A stretch of 64,000 nucleotides of DNA from CAZHLD01 sp964533185 (lineage in GTDB: Bacteria > Acidobacteriota > Terriglobia > Acidiferrales > UBA7541): positions 62,001-126,000 of the forward strand of contig CAZHLD010000002.1 of assembly GCA_964533185.1 (NCBI GenBank). Reading direction: 5' to 3'. A model generated the notes under the pieces. That model ran no database searches. It was given only the letters and a program-made list of their open reading frames with translations, and had not been told where the DNA came from. Of this stretch, positions 35,399-48,136 are shown piece after piece. Position 1 is the first letter of the stretch, and every line of letters begins with the position of its first letter. The translations under genes and the position numbers were made by a program.

Positions 35399-35962
35399 GT
35401 GAAGATCGCGCGAAGGGTGCTTTTCTTGTTCACATTGGCAGTCTTTGCCAGCGGGCGCTTGGCCTGGGCGCAGTCTGACTCACCTTCCGAGTATCAGGTC
35501 AAAGCTGCGTTCCTTTATAACTTCGCTAAATTTGTCGAGTGGCCCTCCATTGCCTTTCCTGACTCCGGGTCTCCCTTCGTATTCGGCATCGTTGGTGATG
35601 ATCCCTTCGAAGGCCAACTCACCACAATGCTCTTGGAGAAAAGCCTGAGTGGAAGGAGATTCGTCGTTCGGCGCTTTCGCCGGGACGAAGACCTCCGCCA
35701 ATGCCACGTTCTCTTCATCAGCTCTTCCGAGAAAAAGTTTCTGACGCTGATCCTGGGGAGCGTCAGGGGTTCCAGCGTCCTGACCGTCGCCGATACCGAT
35801 GGCTTTGCCCGCCAGGGCGGGATAATCGGGCTGGTTTTGGAAGAAAACCGCGTGCGGCTCGAGGTGAATCCACAACTCGCTGAGCGCTCCCACCTAAAGA
35901 TCAGCTCCAAGCTGCTCGCTCTGGCCCGGATCGTCGGAGAGAACGGGGTGAAGAGCAACTGA
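35399..35962 (+). CDS. YfiR-like periplasmic protein (DUF4154)
   Basis: The product (187 residues from the GTG at 35399) has a signal peptide ([18 protein letters not shown]) and the DUF4154/YfiR core: [68 protein letters not shown] and a conserved ending [14 protein letters not shown]. In Pseudomonas YfiR is a periplasmic repressor of the diguanylate cyclase YfiN, which senses through a CHASE8 periplasmic region. Here it is encoded between a TonB-dependent receptor and a kinase with a similar N-terminal part, so it may couple ligand state to the kinase. The frame is open back to 35339 directly after the receptor stop, but the signal peptide fits the later GTG. Confidence 0.85.
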   Translation: MKIARRVLFLFTLAVFASGRLAWAQSDSPSEYQVKAAFLYNFAKFVEWPSIAFPDSGSPFVFGIVGDDPFEGQLTTMLLEKSLSGRRFVVRRFRRDEDLRQCHVLFISSSEKKFLTLILGSVRGSSVLTVADTDGFARQGGIIGLVLEENRVRLEVNPQLAERSHLKISSKLLALARIVGENGVKSN

Positions 35963-35963
35963 G

Positions 35964-39904
<3,941 letters not shown>

Positions 39905-39908
<4 letters not shown>

Positions 39909-40900
39909 GAGTTCTTGTTGCCGATGATGAGCCGGTCTCCCGCCGTCTCTTGCAGTCCATGTTGGTGAAATGGGGCTACGATGTGCTGGCTGCCTCCGAT
40001 GGCGATCAGGCCTGGGAGATCCTTCATGGTGAGCAGGCCCCGCGCCTGGCGTTGCTTGACTGGATGATGCCCGGTCGGAAGGGAATCGAGATTTGCCGGG
40101 CTGTGCGCGCCCGTTTGAGCCAGCCCTATGTTTATATCCTTCTCCTGACCGCCCGGAAGGATAAAATTGATGTGATTGAGGGTCTCGAATCCGGCGCAGA
40201 CGATTACCTCACCAAGCCGTACTTTGCCCAGGAGCTTCGCGCCCGCCTGCGCGTGGGCGAGCGTATCCTTGAGCTGGAAGATCACCTGGTGGCTGCCCGC
40301 GAGGCCATGCACTTCCGTGCCACCCACGACCCGCTCACCGGCCTCTGGAATCGGGCGGCCATTCTGGACAGTTTGAATCGCGAGCTGCCTCGCGCTCACC
40401 GCGAAGGCCGCCCGCTGGGCATCCTGCTCGCAGATTTGGATCACTTCAAGAAGATCAACGACACCAATGGTCACCTCGCCGGGGATGAAGTCCTGCGTGA
40501 GGCCGCTCGCCGCATGCTGTCGGCGGTTCGCAGCTATGATCTGGTCGGCCGCTATGGCGGGGAGGAGTTCTTGCTGTTGCTTTCCGGCTGCGATGCGGCG
40601 AGCATCTTTGATCGCGCCGAACACCTGCGACGTGCGATTGCATCAGAACCGGTAAAGGCCGTCGAGGGCCCTCTGGAGGTCACCATCAGCGTGGGCGCCG
40701 TCACGTCCGCTGGACTCCGAGAGCTCGACGCGGACGCCTTTCTCCGGGCAGCGGATCAGGCGCTCTACCGGGCCAAAAATGCCGGCCGCAATCGGGTTGA
40801 GATTGTCGGCCCGGACGAATTGCAGGCGTTGCTGCAGAACTCAGAAAAGACGCCCCGGCTTGCCAGCACGAAGGAAGAGTTGACGGCTCCTAAAGATTGA
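39905..40900 (+). CDS. Response regulator with diguanylate cyclase (GGDEF) domain
   Basis: The 331-residue protein has a receiver domain at 1-120 with acidic DDE at about 7-9, phosphoacceptor Asp52 (LLDWMMPG) and the Lys in YLTKPYF. The GGDEF domain follows [14 protein letters not shown], with active-site GGEEF at 218-222 and an inhibitory-site RSYD five residues earlier. GGEEF is an active variant, so c-di-GMP synthesis is expected. The GTG start overlaps the kinase stop (GTGA), which implies coupled translation, and the kinase's Hpt is the likely phosphate donor. This links the TonB receptor and YfiR-like protein to c-di-GMP output. Confidence 0.93.
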
Positions 40901-40909
40901 GTCAGGAGC

Positions 40910-40926
40910 GAGCACAAGCTCTTTTT
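40910..40926 (+). terminator. Weak terminator after the receptor-kinase-cyclase operon
   Basis: GAGC-ACAA-GCTC followed by five T at 40922-40926. The stem is only 4 bp, so support is weak. Confidence 0.3.
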
Positions 40927-41302
40927 ACCCGCCGGCCTTTTCGAGCTTCGCGGCGGTCTTCTTCTCCGGTGTGATGGTTTTCCGATAGAGCGTCAGTTTG
41001 CCATCGGCTACGTTGGCCAGATAGCGCCCGCCTCCGCGAAAAACGCTGGCGGTCGATGGTTGAACAACGTTGAACTGCATCACCCGGACTCCCCGCCGGG
41101 CCATCTCCGCCCAGCGCGAGCTGGTTTCCGGGTTCTGCTCAATGCCGCGGAGGGCCTGCCCCTGGACTTCGAAGTCCACCTGACGCAGTCGTTTCCTTTG
41201 CGTGCGGTGGACCGGATAGCTTCGGCCCTCCAGATCAACGAGGTTCACGTTTTCCTTCAGCGCCTGGCGCCAGACCGACACCAGCGCCTCTTCGAGCGTC
41301 AT
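40925..41302 (-). CDS. Hypothetical protein, 125 residues
   Basis: Start MTLEEALVSVWRQALKE, then RSYPVHRTQRKRLRQVDFEV and a C terminus ending in TPEKKTAAKLEKAGG. The middle VRVMQFNVVQPSTASVFRGGG is basic. There are no membrane segments or signal. The ATG overlaps the stop of the gene upstream by one base (TAATG), so the two are co-translated. I recognise no family. The Arg-rich middle could bind nucleic acid, but nothing proves it. An upstream in-frame extension to 41500 is not supported. Confidence 0.65.
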   Translation of the reverse strand: MTLEEALVSVWRQALKENVNLVDLEGRSYPVHRTQRKRLRQVDFEVQGQALRGIEQNPETSSRWAEMARRGVRVMQFNVVQPSTASVFRGGGRYLANVADGKLTLYRKTITPEKKTAAKLEKAGG

Positions 41303-41763
41303 TAGCCGGCGGCCTTGGCGCTGGGCCGCTGCATCTGCTGCATCATCTGGCGCATGGCTTCGGTGGAGCCGGGCGAACGCTTCTCCCGCCATGCCTCCAT
41401 TCGAGTGGCCACCGCTTCGAGGTTCGCAAAGATGTGTGGGCTCTTCATTGCTGACCGCCACGCCGGCACCACGGCGCGGATGCGGTCCCACGCCACCCAC
41501 AGCTCGCCCGTGTTCTCGAAGAAAAAGTCGTCGTCAATCAAGCCCCGGTTGACGACGCTCGCCACCATGTCCCAGTAACTGATGACCATCCGGATGTTCG
41601 TGTTTCCTTCGCTTCCTGGGGGGTACTTCGTCATCATCTCTTCCGGCGTGCTGGCCGAGTAGTTTTCCACGAACCAGGATCTTGCCTGGCGGAGTCGCGG
41701 CTCGCGCCGCATGTCGTACAGTTTCAAGAGAAGTTCAGCCTGCTGGTGTGTTACCTGTCCCAT
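41302..41763 (-). CDS. Hypothetical protein, DUF4760-like
   Basis: The 153-residue protein starts after AAGGAG and reads GQVTHQQAELLLKLYDMRREP, then ARSWFVENYSASTPEEMM, IRMVISYWDMVASVVNRGLI and DDDFFFENTGELWVAWDRI. The last pattern is shared with DUF4760-type proteins, whose function is unknown; some lie near restriction or defence genes. No membrane helix is seen. It forms a two-gene unit with the following basic protein and sits between mscS and the signalling operon. Confidence 0.65.
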   Translation of the reverse strand: MGQVTHQQAELLLKLYDMRREPRLRQARSWFVENYSASTPEEMMTKYPPGSEGNTNIRMVISYWDMVASVVNRGLIDDDFFFENTGELWVAWDRIRAVVPAWRSAMKSPHIFANLEAVATRMEAWREKRSPGSTEAMRQMMQQMQRPSAKAAG

Positions 41764-41817
41764 GGTTTTCTCCTTTTGTGTGTTTATTCTCAGTTCATCG
41801 CGGAACTGAAAACTCGT

Positions 41818-42666
41818 TTAGAGCTCTCGCGCTGTGCCTAACAGACGCACGCGGTGCGCCCAGCTCAGCGCGATTTCGTCCTGGCTGCACGCTGCCAGAA
41901 CGCGGCGCCGCAGCTCGCGCGCCACTTCCTCGTTCCGGTTCGGCGCTGTGCGCACCTGCAGGCGCACGGTGACGCCGTTGAGCGTCATCGCCTCCACTCC
42001 CAGCACTCGCGGACCGTCCACCAGCGCCGCCGACCACACCGGGTCAGCGCGGAACTCGCCGCAGGTTCGCTCCAGGGTCCGCAGCGCCGCATCCAGTGGC
42101 TGCTCGCTGTCGAATTCCAGGTCCAGGAATACCTGCGACCAGTCGCGGCTCAGGTTGGCGACCTCACGCATCTCACCATTCGGGATCGTGACCACCGCCC
42201 CTCGCGCATCGCGCAACACGGTGCGCCGAAGTGTGACATGCTCCACACGTCCCGTCGTACTGCCCGCTCGGATTGTGTCGCCCACCACAAACTGGTCCTC
42301 AAACACGATAAAGAAGCCATTGATCAGGTCGCGGATCAGGTTCTGCGCCCCAAAGCCCAGCGCCACGCTGGCCAAACCGGCCAGCGCCGCCAGCGGCGTC
42401 ACGTTAATCCCGAACTCCGGCAACGCCATCAGCAGCGCCACCGCCATAATCAACACGATGCCCGCGCTCTGCAGCACACCGGCCAGTGTGCGCGTCTGCT
42501 GCTCGCGCATTCGCGCCACGCGCGATTCCGAGGTGGCCATCTTCACCAGCCGCCGGGTGAGCAGACGCAGGACGTGCGTCAGCCCGATGGCGAGCAGTAG
42601 GATACCGGCCAGCCGTAAGCCGGTCGCCAGTGCGAAGTTCATTCCCCGGAAGAGTTCAATGCTCAT
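41818..42666 (-). CDS. Small-conductance mechanosensitive channel (MscS family)
   Basis: The 282-residue protein has three hydrophobic segments, with the last one leading into GLASVALGFGAQNLIRDLINGFFIVFEDQF, the classic TM3 pore and beta-domain start of MscS. RTVLRDARGAVVTIPNGEM follows. The channel opens on membrane tension to protect against osmotic downshock. The ATG at 42666 is preferred over an extension from 42771, because the extension reads into unrelated sequence next to a divergent gene. No obvious ribosome site precedes it. Confidence 0.9.
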   Translation of the reverse strand: MSIELFRGMNFALATGLRLAGILLLAIGLTHVLRLLTRRLVKMATSESRVARMREQQTRTLAGVLQSAGIVLIMAVALLMALPEFGINVTPLAALAGLASVALGFGAQNLIRDLINGFFIVFEDQFVVGDTIRAGSTTGRVEHVTLRRTVLRDARGAVVTIPNGEMREVANLSRDWSQVFLDLEFDSEQPLDAALRTLERTCGEFRADPVWSAALVDGPRVLGVEAMTLNGVTVRLQVRTAPNRNEEVARELRRRVLAACSQDEIALSWAHRVRLLGTAREL

Positions 42667-42773
42667 ACAATGTAAGGGAGCGCGATTATACCATTGGGCA
42701 GCCAACCCGGTGCCCGGTCGCTTGCTTCCCATAGAGCAGGGATTGGATCCGCGCTCGTCAATTGGGGGCATCT

Positions 42774-43175
42774 ATGAACGCAGGTCGTAGAGGATTTTTG
42801 GTCCGCATGGCTCCCTTCGCCCTTGTGGTGGGAGCAAGCAGTTGCTCGGCGTTTGAAGCGTTGGCACAGGCCACATCACCTCGTGGACAAAGCCCGCCGC
42901 CGCCCCCCGGCCCGGCCAACAATCCCCGGACGAACTTCCCTCCATTTCCTGAGACGCCCAAGCCTCCTGAACCCAAGCTCGACCCGCGGGCCGCGCTCAA
43001 GAAGAATCAGGAGGTGCTCAAGCGTGACGTCAAGCGTCTGGCGGAGCTGGCTCGCCAGTTGGAGAGCGAAATGGAAAAGACCGACGCGGCCGAAGTGCTC
43101 TCCCTTCAGGTCGTGCGCACGGCCGAAGAAATCGAAAAGCTGGCTAAGAACATCAAGAACCTGGCCCGCGGCTGA
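42774..43175 (+). CDS. Exported coiled-coil protein, hypothetical
   Basis: The 133-residue protein starts with a Tat-like or lipoprotein-like signal (NAGRRGFLVRMAPFALVVG, then ASSCSAFEALAQA). A Pro-rich segment (PPPPPGPANNPRTNFPPFP) is followed by a helical part at about 85-130 with heptad-like Leu and Glu (VLKRDVKRLAELARQLESEM). No family is recognised. Family resemblance to short envelope coiled coils is general. It is divergent from mscS and precedes the tricorn-like gene. Confidence 0.65.
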   Translation: MNAGRRGFLVRMAPFALVVGASSCSAFEALAQATSPRGQSPPPPPGPANNPRTNFPPFPETPKPPEPKLDPRAALKKNQEVLKRDVKRLAELARQLESEMEKTDAAEVLSLQVVRTAEEIEKLAKNIKNLARG

Positions 43176-43200
43176 TCGGACTCTCCGCAGGCCGATTTTT
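43175..43200 (+). terminator. Possible terminator after the coiled-coil gene
   Basis: ATCGG and CCGAT can pair over a 12-base loop, followed by TTTT. The stem is short. Confidence 0.35.
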
Positions 43201-43333
43201 CGTTCCGTGGAAACCTGAACACCTTCCTGTGCGTCTTTCTCCGCGGTTGTCAGGCACCTGGGGGTCTCTCCTGAGCCCTGTCGGGAGGCCTGAAGTTGTG
43301 CCATCCGAAATCCAAGTGAAACTGGAGGCTGGT

Positions 43334-46300
43334 GTGAAGCTTCGTCGCGTCGTGCTGTTGGTCTCTGTTTTTTTCTCGCTGGCCGCTGCTGGCTGGGCCA
43401 GGCCCATCAAGATCCCTCGCCATCCCGACTACCACAACGGGAAGATCGTCTTCAGCTATCTGAGCGACATCTGGATGGTGAATGAAGATAGCTCGAATCC
43501 GCGCCGCCTGACCGTGCACACGGCCCGCGACATCTATCCGCGTTTCTCGCCCGATGGCAAGTGGATCGCCTTCTCTTCGGATCGCTATGGCAACTACGAC
43601 GTCTTCGTCATTCCCACTGATGGCGGCGAGCCGCGCCAGCTCACCTTCAACAGCTCGGCCGACACGGTGGTGGGATGGTCGCGCGACAGTAAGCGCGTGA
43701 TCTTTTCCTCGGCGCGCGGCCTGCTCTACCCGGGCTCGCCGAATCTATATGAGGTGCCCGTCGACGGCGGCCTCGAGCAGCCTCTGCCCACCGACTGGGG
43801 CACCTGGGGCAGCTACTCGCCCGACGGCAGCAAGTTCGTCTTCAACCGCCATCCCTTCCCCTGGTGGCGCAAGCACTACCGCGGCAGCTTTAGCGCCGAC
43901 CTGTGGGTGATGGATGTCGTATCGAAGAATTCAAAGAAAATCCTTGATGAAAACCTGCCCGACGATCAGAAACCGAACAATTTCTGGCCCCAGTTCGGAA
44001 ACGGCGAGATCTACTTTGTTTCCGACCGCGCCACCGCTGGTAAGGCCGGTTCGCCCGAAGTGATGAAATCTATCATCAACATCTGGAAAATCCCCGCGGG
44101 CGGCGGAAAGCCGGTTCAGGTCACCAATCACAAGGACGGCTCGCTCTTTTTCCCCTCGATGTCCTCCGACGGCAAAGTGATCGTCTACGAGGAACACTTC
44201 GGCCTCTGGAAGCTCGACGTCGCCTCAGGAAAGACCACCGAAGTGCCCGTCGAAATCGTCTCCGACTGGAAAGAGAACAACTTTGAACTGATGGCCATCA
44301 ACGGCGAAGCGGATAGCTACGACCTCTCTCCCACCACGCGCCGTGCCGTCATCTCCACTCACGGCGAGCTGTTCACCATCGCCACCGACCGGGGTGATAT
44401 CTCCCGCATTTCGCGCAGCGGCTGGCGCGATTCCTCGCCGCAGTGGTCGCCGGATGGCAACTGGATCGCCTTCGTCAGCGACCAGTCCGGCCGCGACGAA
44501 GTCTGGGTGATCGGCACCGACGGCAAGAACTCAAAGAAACTCTCCGATTCCGACACGGAAAAGAGCGCCATCGCCTGGCTGCCGGACTCGAAGTCGCTTA
44601 TCTATTCCGCATCCCACCACAAGCTCTACTTCGTTGACGTGGCCAGCGGGGAGACCCGCGTTCTCACCTCGCACGACGTCAGCAACATCAATTCTCCCGT
44701 CGTCTCGCCCGACGGCAAGTGGGTGGCGTACTCGAAACTCGACCGCGATCTCCGCAACCACGTCTATTTCCTGCCCATCGCCGGCGGCACCGAGCAGCGC
44801 CTGCCCGACGACCGCCTCTTTGCCAGTTTTGGCCCGCGCTGGACGCCCGACGGCAAGAAACTCGTCTTTCTCGGCGGCTACGTACAGGCTGGCTCGGCCA
44901 CACTGCGCGATAACGTCGCAGCGCTCTATAGCGTCTCGCTTACGAAGGAAGACCGGGACCCGATGACCCGCGACCTGGATAGCGAAGAAGCTGCTCGCGC
45001 TGCCGAGCGCGCTGCTCTCGACCGCGCTCCCCGGCCCGGCCAACAGGCGGCTGCTCCTGAGGTCAAGATTGATTTCGATGGAATGGACCGCCGCGTCCGC
45101 CAGGTCACCCGGCTCTCGGACAACATCCTCACTGCCGTCCCTGCGCCCGATAGCCGCAGCTACGCCTTTGTGGCCGTCGAAGACGTCGAGGGCCGCAATG
45201 TTTTCGTCCTCTACACCATTCAGGAAACCGGCGAGGGGATGCGGCGCGTCACGCAGTCGCAGGCGCCTCCACCGGACGCCGACGGCCCGCCGTTTGGCGG
45301 CTTTGGCGGGGCCATCGGTTCACTCCAGTATTCGAAGGACGGCCGCACGATCCACTTCCTTGAGGGCAATGGCATCTGGGCGGCCAGCGTGGGCGCGCCG
45401 GATGCTGGCGCCGCCGCTGCAGCACCGCGTCCCGCTGTCGATGCCGCACCGGCCGGAGCCGGCGGGCGGCGCCGCGTCAATTTCACCGTGCGCGTCGAGG
45501 TGAATAATCAGGAAGAGCGCCAGCAGGTCTTTGGCGAAGCCTGGCGCATCATGAAGAACCGCTTCTACGACTCACAAATGCACGGCGCCGACTGGGCTGC
45601 ACAGCGTGCGGTCTATCAGCCGCTGCTGGATTGGGCGGGCGATCGCGACGAGCTCCAGAACGTCGTCCTCCAGATGATTGGCGAGCTCAACGCTTCCCAC
45701 ACTGGCATCAGCGGGGGCGGACCGCCTGACCGCAGCGCCATCCAGACCCGTTACCCCGGCTTTGAACTCGAGCCGGACGCCTCGGGCTACTACAAGGTCT
45801 CTTACATCTACAAGAACGGCCCGGCCGACCGCGACTTCGTGAAAATCAGCGTCGGCAACTTTATCCTGGCCGTCAACGGCACGCCGCTCAAGTCCGGCGA
45901 GAATTACTGGCGGCTTTACAACCTCGCCCCCGGCCGCAAGTTCGAGTTCCTCGTAAACTCGAAGCCTGCCCCCGACGGGGCCTGGACCGCCACCGCCACG
46001 CCCATCAACGCCGGTGCTCATGGCACGCTCCTGTACGAGAAGTGGGTCGAAGAGCGGCGCCAAATGGTTGAGAAAATGTCCGGCGGCGAACTCGGCTACC
46101 TGCACATCCGCCAGATGAACGAAGCGGCGCTGCGCAAGTTCGAGCGCGACCTGGCCGATAATCACTTCAAGAAGGCGCTGATCATCGATCAGCGCTTCAA
46201 CCCCGGCGGCGGCATCGACCAGGAACTTCTGGAAATCCTCCAGCAGAAGCAGTATCAGTACACGCGCGGCCGCGACTCCGTCTACATCACTCGTCCACAA

Positions 46301-46663
46301 CGCGCCTTCTTCGGCGCGGTCGTCGTGATGCAGAACGAGCGCTCCACCTCCGACGCCGAAGTCTTCCCCGATGGCTTCCGCACCGTCAAGCTTGGCAAGG
46401 TCGTCGGCATCAATACCTACGGCGCCGTAATCGGCACCGGCGCCTATCGTCTCCTCGACGGCTCAATGATCCGCACGCCCGGCACAGGTTTATGGAGCAT
46501 CACCGGCCAAAACCTCGAGAACTACGGCGTGCCACCCGACGTCTACGTTGACAACACTCCGGCAGACTTCTTGAAGGGCCGCGATGCCCAGCTCGAAAAG
46601 GCGATCGAGGTCTTGAAGGACGAGCTCAAGAAGAATCCGCCGAAGAACATCCCCGGGCGCTAG
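43334..46663 (+). CDS. Tricorn-type protease (exported, S41 family)
   Basis: The 1109-residue protein has a signal peptide (LRRVVLLVSVFFSLAAAGWA) and WD/TolB-like propeller repeats to about 670 with many SPDGKWIAF-type blades. A hydrophobic Ala- and Pro-rich linker precedes the C-terminal PDZ and S41 protease parts. Tricorn's catalytic set is visible: SHTG with Ser788-His789, NERSTSD with Ser1004, and the Glu in QNLENYGVPPD. Archaeal tricorn degrades peptides into di- to tetrapeptides in the cytoplasm; bacterial homologues with signal peptides act outside the cytoplasm. GTG at 43334 is preferred because GGAGG precedes it and it opens the signal peptide. Confidence 0.85.
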   Translation: MKLRRVVLLVSVFFSLAAAGWARPIKIPRHPDYHNGKIVFSYLSDIWMVNEDSSNPRRLTVHTARDIYPRFSPDGKWIAFSSDRYGNYDVFVIPTDGGEPRQLTFNSSADTVVGWSRDSKRVIFSSARGLLYPGSPNLYEVPVDGGLEQPLPTDWGTWGSYSPDGSKFVFNRHPFPWWRKHYRGSFSADLWVMDVVSKNSKKILDENLPDDQKPNNFWPQFGNGEIYFVSDRATAGKAGSPEVMKSIINIWKIPAGGGKPVQVTNHKDGSLFFPSMSSDGKVIVYEEHFGLWKLDVASGKTTEVPVEIVSDWKENNFELMAINGEADSYDLSPTTRRAVISTHGELFTIATDRGDISRISRSGWRDSSPQWSPDGNWIAFVSDQSGRDEVWVIGTDGKNSKKLSDSDTEKSAIAWLPDSKSLIYSASHHKLYFVDVASGETRVLTSHDVSNINSPVVSPDGKWVAYSKLDRDLRNHVYFLPIAGGTEQRLPDDRLFASFGPRWTPDGKKLVFLGGYVQAGSATLRDNVAALYSVSLTKEDRDPMTRDLDSEEAARAAERAALDRAPRPGQQAAAPEVKIDFDGMDRRVRQVTRLSDNILTAVPAPDSRSYAFVAVEDVEGRNVFVLYTIQETGEGMRRVTQSQAPPPDADGPPFGGFGGAIGSLQYSKDGRTIHFLEGNGIWAASVGAPDAGAAAAAPRPAVDAAPAGAGGRRRVNFTVRVEVNNQEERQQVFGEAWRIMKNRFYDSQMHGADWAAQRAVYQPLLDWAGDRDELQNVVLQMIGELNASHTGISGGGPPDRSAIQTRYPGFELEPDASGYYKVSYIYKNGPADRDFVKISVGNFILAVNGTPLKSGENYWRLYNLAPGRKFEFLVNSKPAPDGAWTATATPINAGAHGTLLYEKWVEERRQMVEKMSGGELGYLHIRQMNEAALRKFERDLADNHFKKALIIDQRFNPGGGIDQELLEILQQKQYQYTRGRDSVYITRPQRAFFGAVVVMQNERSTSDAEVFPDGFRTVKLGKVVGINTYGAVIGTGAYRLLDGSMIRTPGTGLWSITGQNLENYGVPPDVYVDNTPADFLKGRDAQLEKAIEVLKDELKKNPPKNIPGR

Positions 46664-46684
46664 CCACGATTCTCACCACGCCAA

Positions 46685-46733
46685 CGAAGGGCCCGCGGGA
46701 CACACCCTGCTACTCGCGGGCTCTTCGTCTTTT
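46685..46733 (+). terminator. Rho-independent terminator after the tricorn-like gene
   Basis: CGAAGGGCCCGCG pairs with CGCGGGCTCTTCG (one wobble) and is followed by TCTTTT. Confidence 0.75.
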
Positions 46734-46803
46734 CAGGCGAAGTCCGCCTAAACCATTTTGGTAGTTGCGGCGCCGTGTTCATTTCCATCAAAGTGAAGTG
46801 GCT

Positions 46804-47853
46804 ATGGACATCCTCGAACAGATGGCCGAGCACGACCACGAGCAGGTGGTTGCCTTCCAGAACAATGCCACCGGCCTGCGCGGCTTCCTGGCCATTCACG
46901 ATACGACACTCGGACCGGCGCTCGGCGGCGTGCGTATCTGGCCCTACGCAAATGATGATGAAGCGCTCGCCGATGCACTGCGGCTCTCCCGTGCGATGAC
47001 CTACAAGGCTTCGCTCGCCGAGCTGCCCTGCGGCGGTGGCAAGACCACGCTCATGCTCCATCCCGGCCTGAAGCGCGCCGAAGCGTTCGAGGCCCTGGGT
47101 CGAATGGTGGAAAGCCTGAACGGCCGTTATTTCACTGGCCGCGACGTTGGCATCACCGACGACGACCTCGCCGCCATCGCCCGCGCCACCCGCTACGTCG
47201 CGAAAGAGCCTTCGCCGGAGCTGGGCGACGTTTGCGAGCACACCGCAATCGGCGTCTGGCACGGCCTGCGCGCCTGCCTCGAAATCGCCGGCTTGAAGCA
47301 AGCGCGAGTGGCCATCCAGGGTGTGGGCGGTGTGGGGATGTTGCTCGCGCAACTGCTCCATCGCGAGGGCATGGAACTGGTGGTCGCCGACGTGAACGCC
47401 GCGCGCGCCGCTCAGGCAGGGAGGGAATTCGGTGCGAAGGTTGTCGCGCCGGAAGAAATCCTCACCACGCCGTGCGAGGTCCTGGCTCCTTGCGCTCTGG
47501 GCGGCGTAATCACCGCACAAAACGCGGCCTCGATTCGCGCCCGCATCGTCTGCGGCTCAGCGAACAACATCCTCGCTTCGCCCGAGGCTGGCGATGCGCT
47601 GGCCGCACGTGGCATCCTTTACGCGCCGGATTATTTGGTAAACGCCGGAGGCCTGATCCGCGGCGCGGAGTATTACCTGCTGGGCCGGCTGGACAGTCAT
47701 CCTAGCCTCGAACGCATTTATGAGCGTATGCTTCGCATCGCTCGGTTGGCGGACGAGCGCGGCGTCTCCACCTCCCGCATCGCCGACGAGCTGGCCCAGG
47801 CCCGCCTGAAGCGTCCCAAGATGTTTCAGGATTTGACCTGGCGCGGCCGCTGA
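46804..47853 (+). CDS. Glu/Leu/Phe/Val dehydrogenase
   Basis: This 349-residue enzyme deaminates a branched-chain or aromatic amino acid to its 2-oxo acid with NAD+. The start LGPALGGVRIWPYAN and SRAMTYKASLAELPCGGGKTT with the two catalytic lysines match leucine-dehydrogenase-type enzymes. The Rossmann part has IQGVGGVGMLLAQLLHREGM, and CGSANNILA and NAGGLI follow. Length and pattern match leucine dehydrogenase more than glutamate dehydrogenase, which is longer, but substrate is not proved. ATG at 46804 is the first that gives a normal N terminus; the earlier frame from 46765 has no site. Confidence 0.88.
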   Translation: MDILEQMAEHDHEQVVAFQNNATGLRGFLAIHDTTLGPALGGVRIWPYANDDEALADALRLSRAMTYKASLAELPCGGGKTTLMLHPGLKRAEAFEALGRMVESLNGRYFTGRDVGITDDDLAAIARATRYVAKEPSPELGDVCEHTAIGVWHGLRACLEIAGLKQARVAIQGVGGVGMLLAQLLHREGMELVVADVNAARAAQAGREFGAKVVAPEEILTTPCEVLAPCALGGVITAQNAASIRARIVCGSANNILASPEAGDALAARGILYAPDYLVNAGGLIRGAEYYLLGRLDSHPSLERIYERMLRIARLADERGVSTSRIADELAQARLKRPKMFQDLTWRGR

Positions 47854-47918
47854 CGGCCAGTCCTCAGCAACCTTCGCAGACTACCGCGCCTTTCGTGTGT
47901 TAAAATCCCTTCTGGTGC

Positions 47919-47995
47919 GCGCCTGTAGCTCAGTTGGATAGAGCGCTGGTCTCCGGAACCAGAGGTCGGAGGTTCAAATCCTCTCAGGCGCGCCA
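47919..47995 (+). tRNA. tRNA-Arg (anticodon CCG)
   Basis: Acceptor GCGCCTG pairs with CAGGCGC, the anticodon arm is CTGGT-CTCCGGA-ACCAG giving CCG, and the T arm is GGAGG-TTCAAAT-CCTCT. CCA is encoded at 47993-47995. TAAAAT at 47901-47906 may be its -10. Confidence 0.95.
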
Positions 47996-48136
47996 TCCCC
48001 GTTCCGGAGCTTTCTGCGGAGCGCCACTGCCTCTACCCTTACTTTCAAAGACTTGCCGTGGTAGTCTAGTCGTCGTTTAGAGCCGTAGGGCGTATAAGCT
48101 CTCCCGGTTAGTCCAAGCCTGATCAGGAGTATCACC

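Noticed and set aside
41789..41808. A 7-bp inverted repeat TCAGTTC/GAACTGA after mscS
   Set aside because: It lacks a T-tract on either strand, so it cannot be called a terminator.
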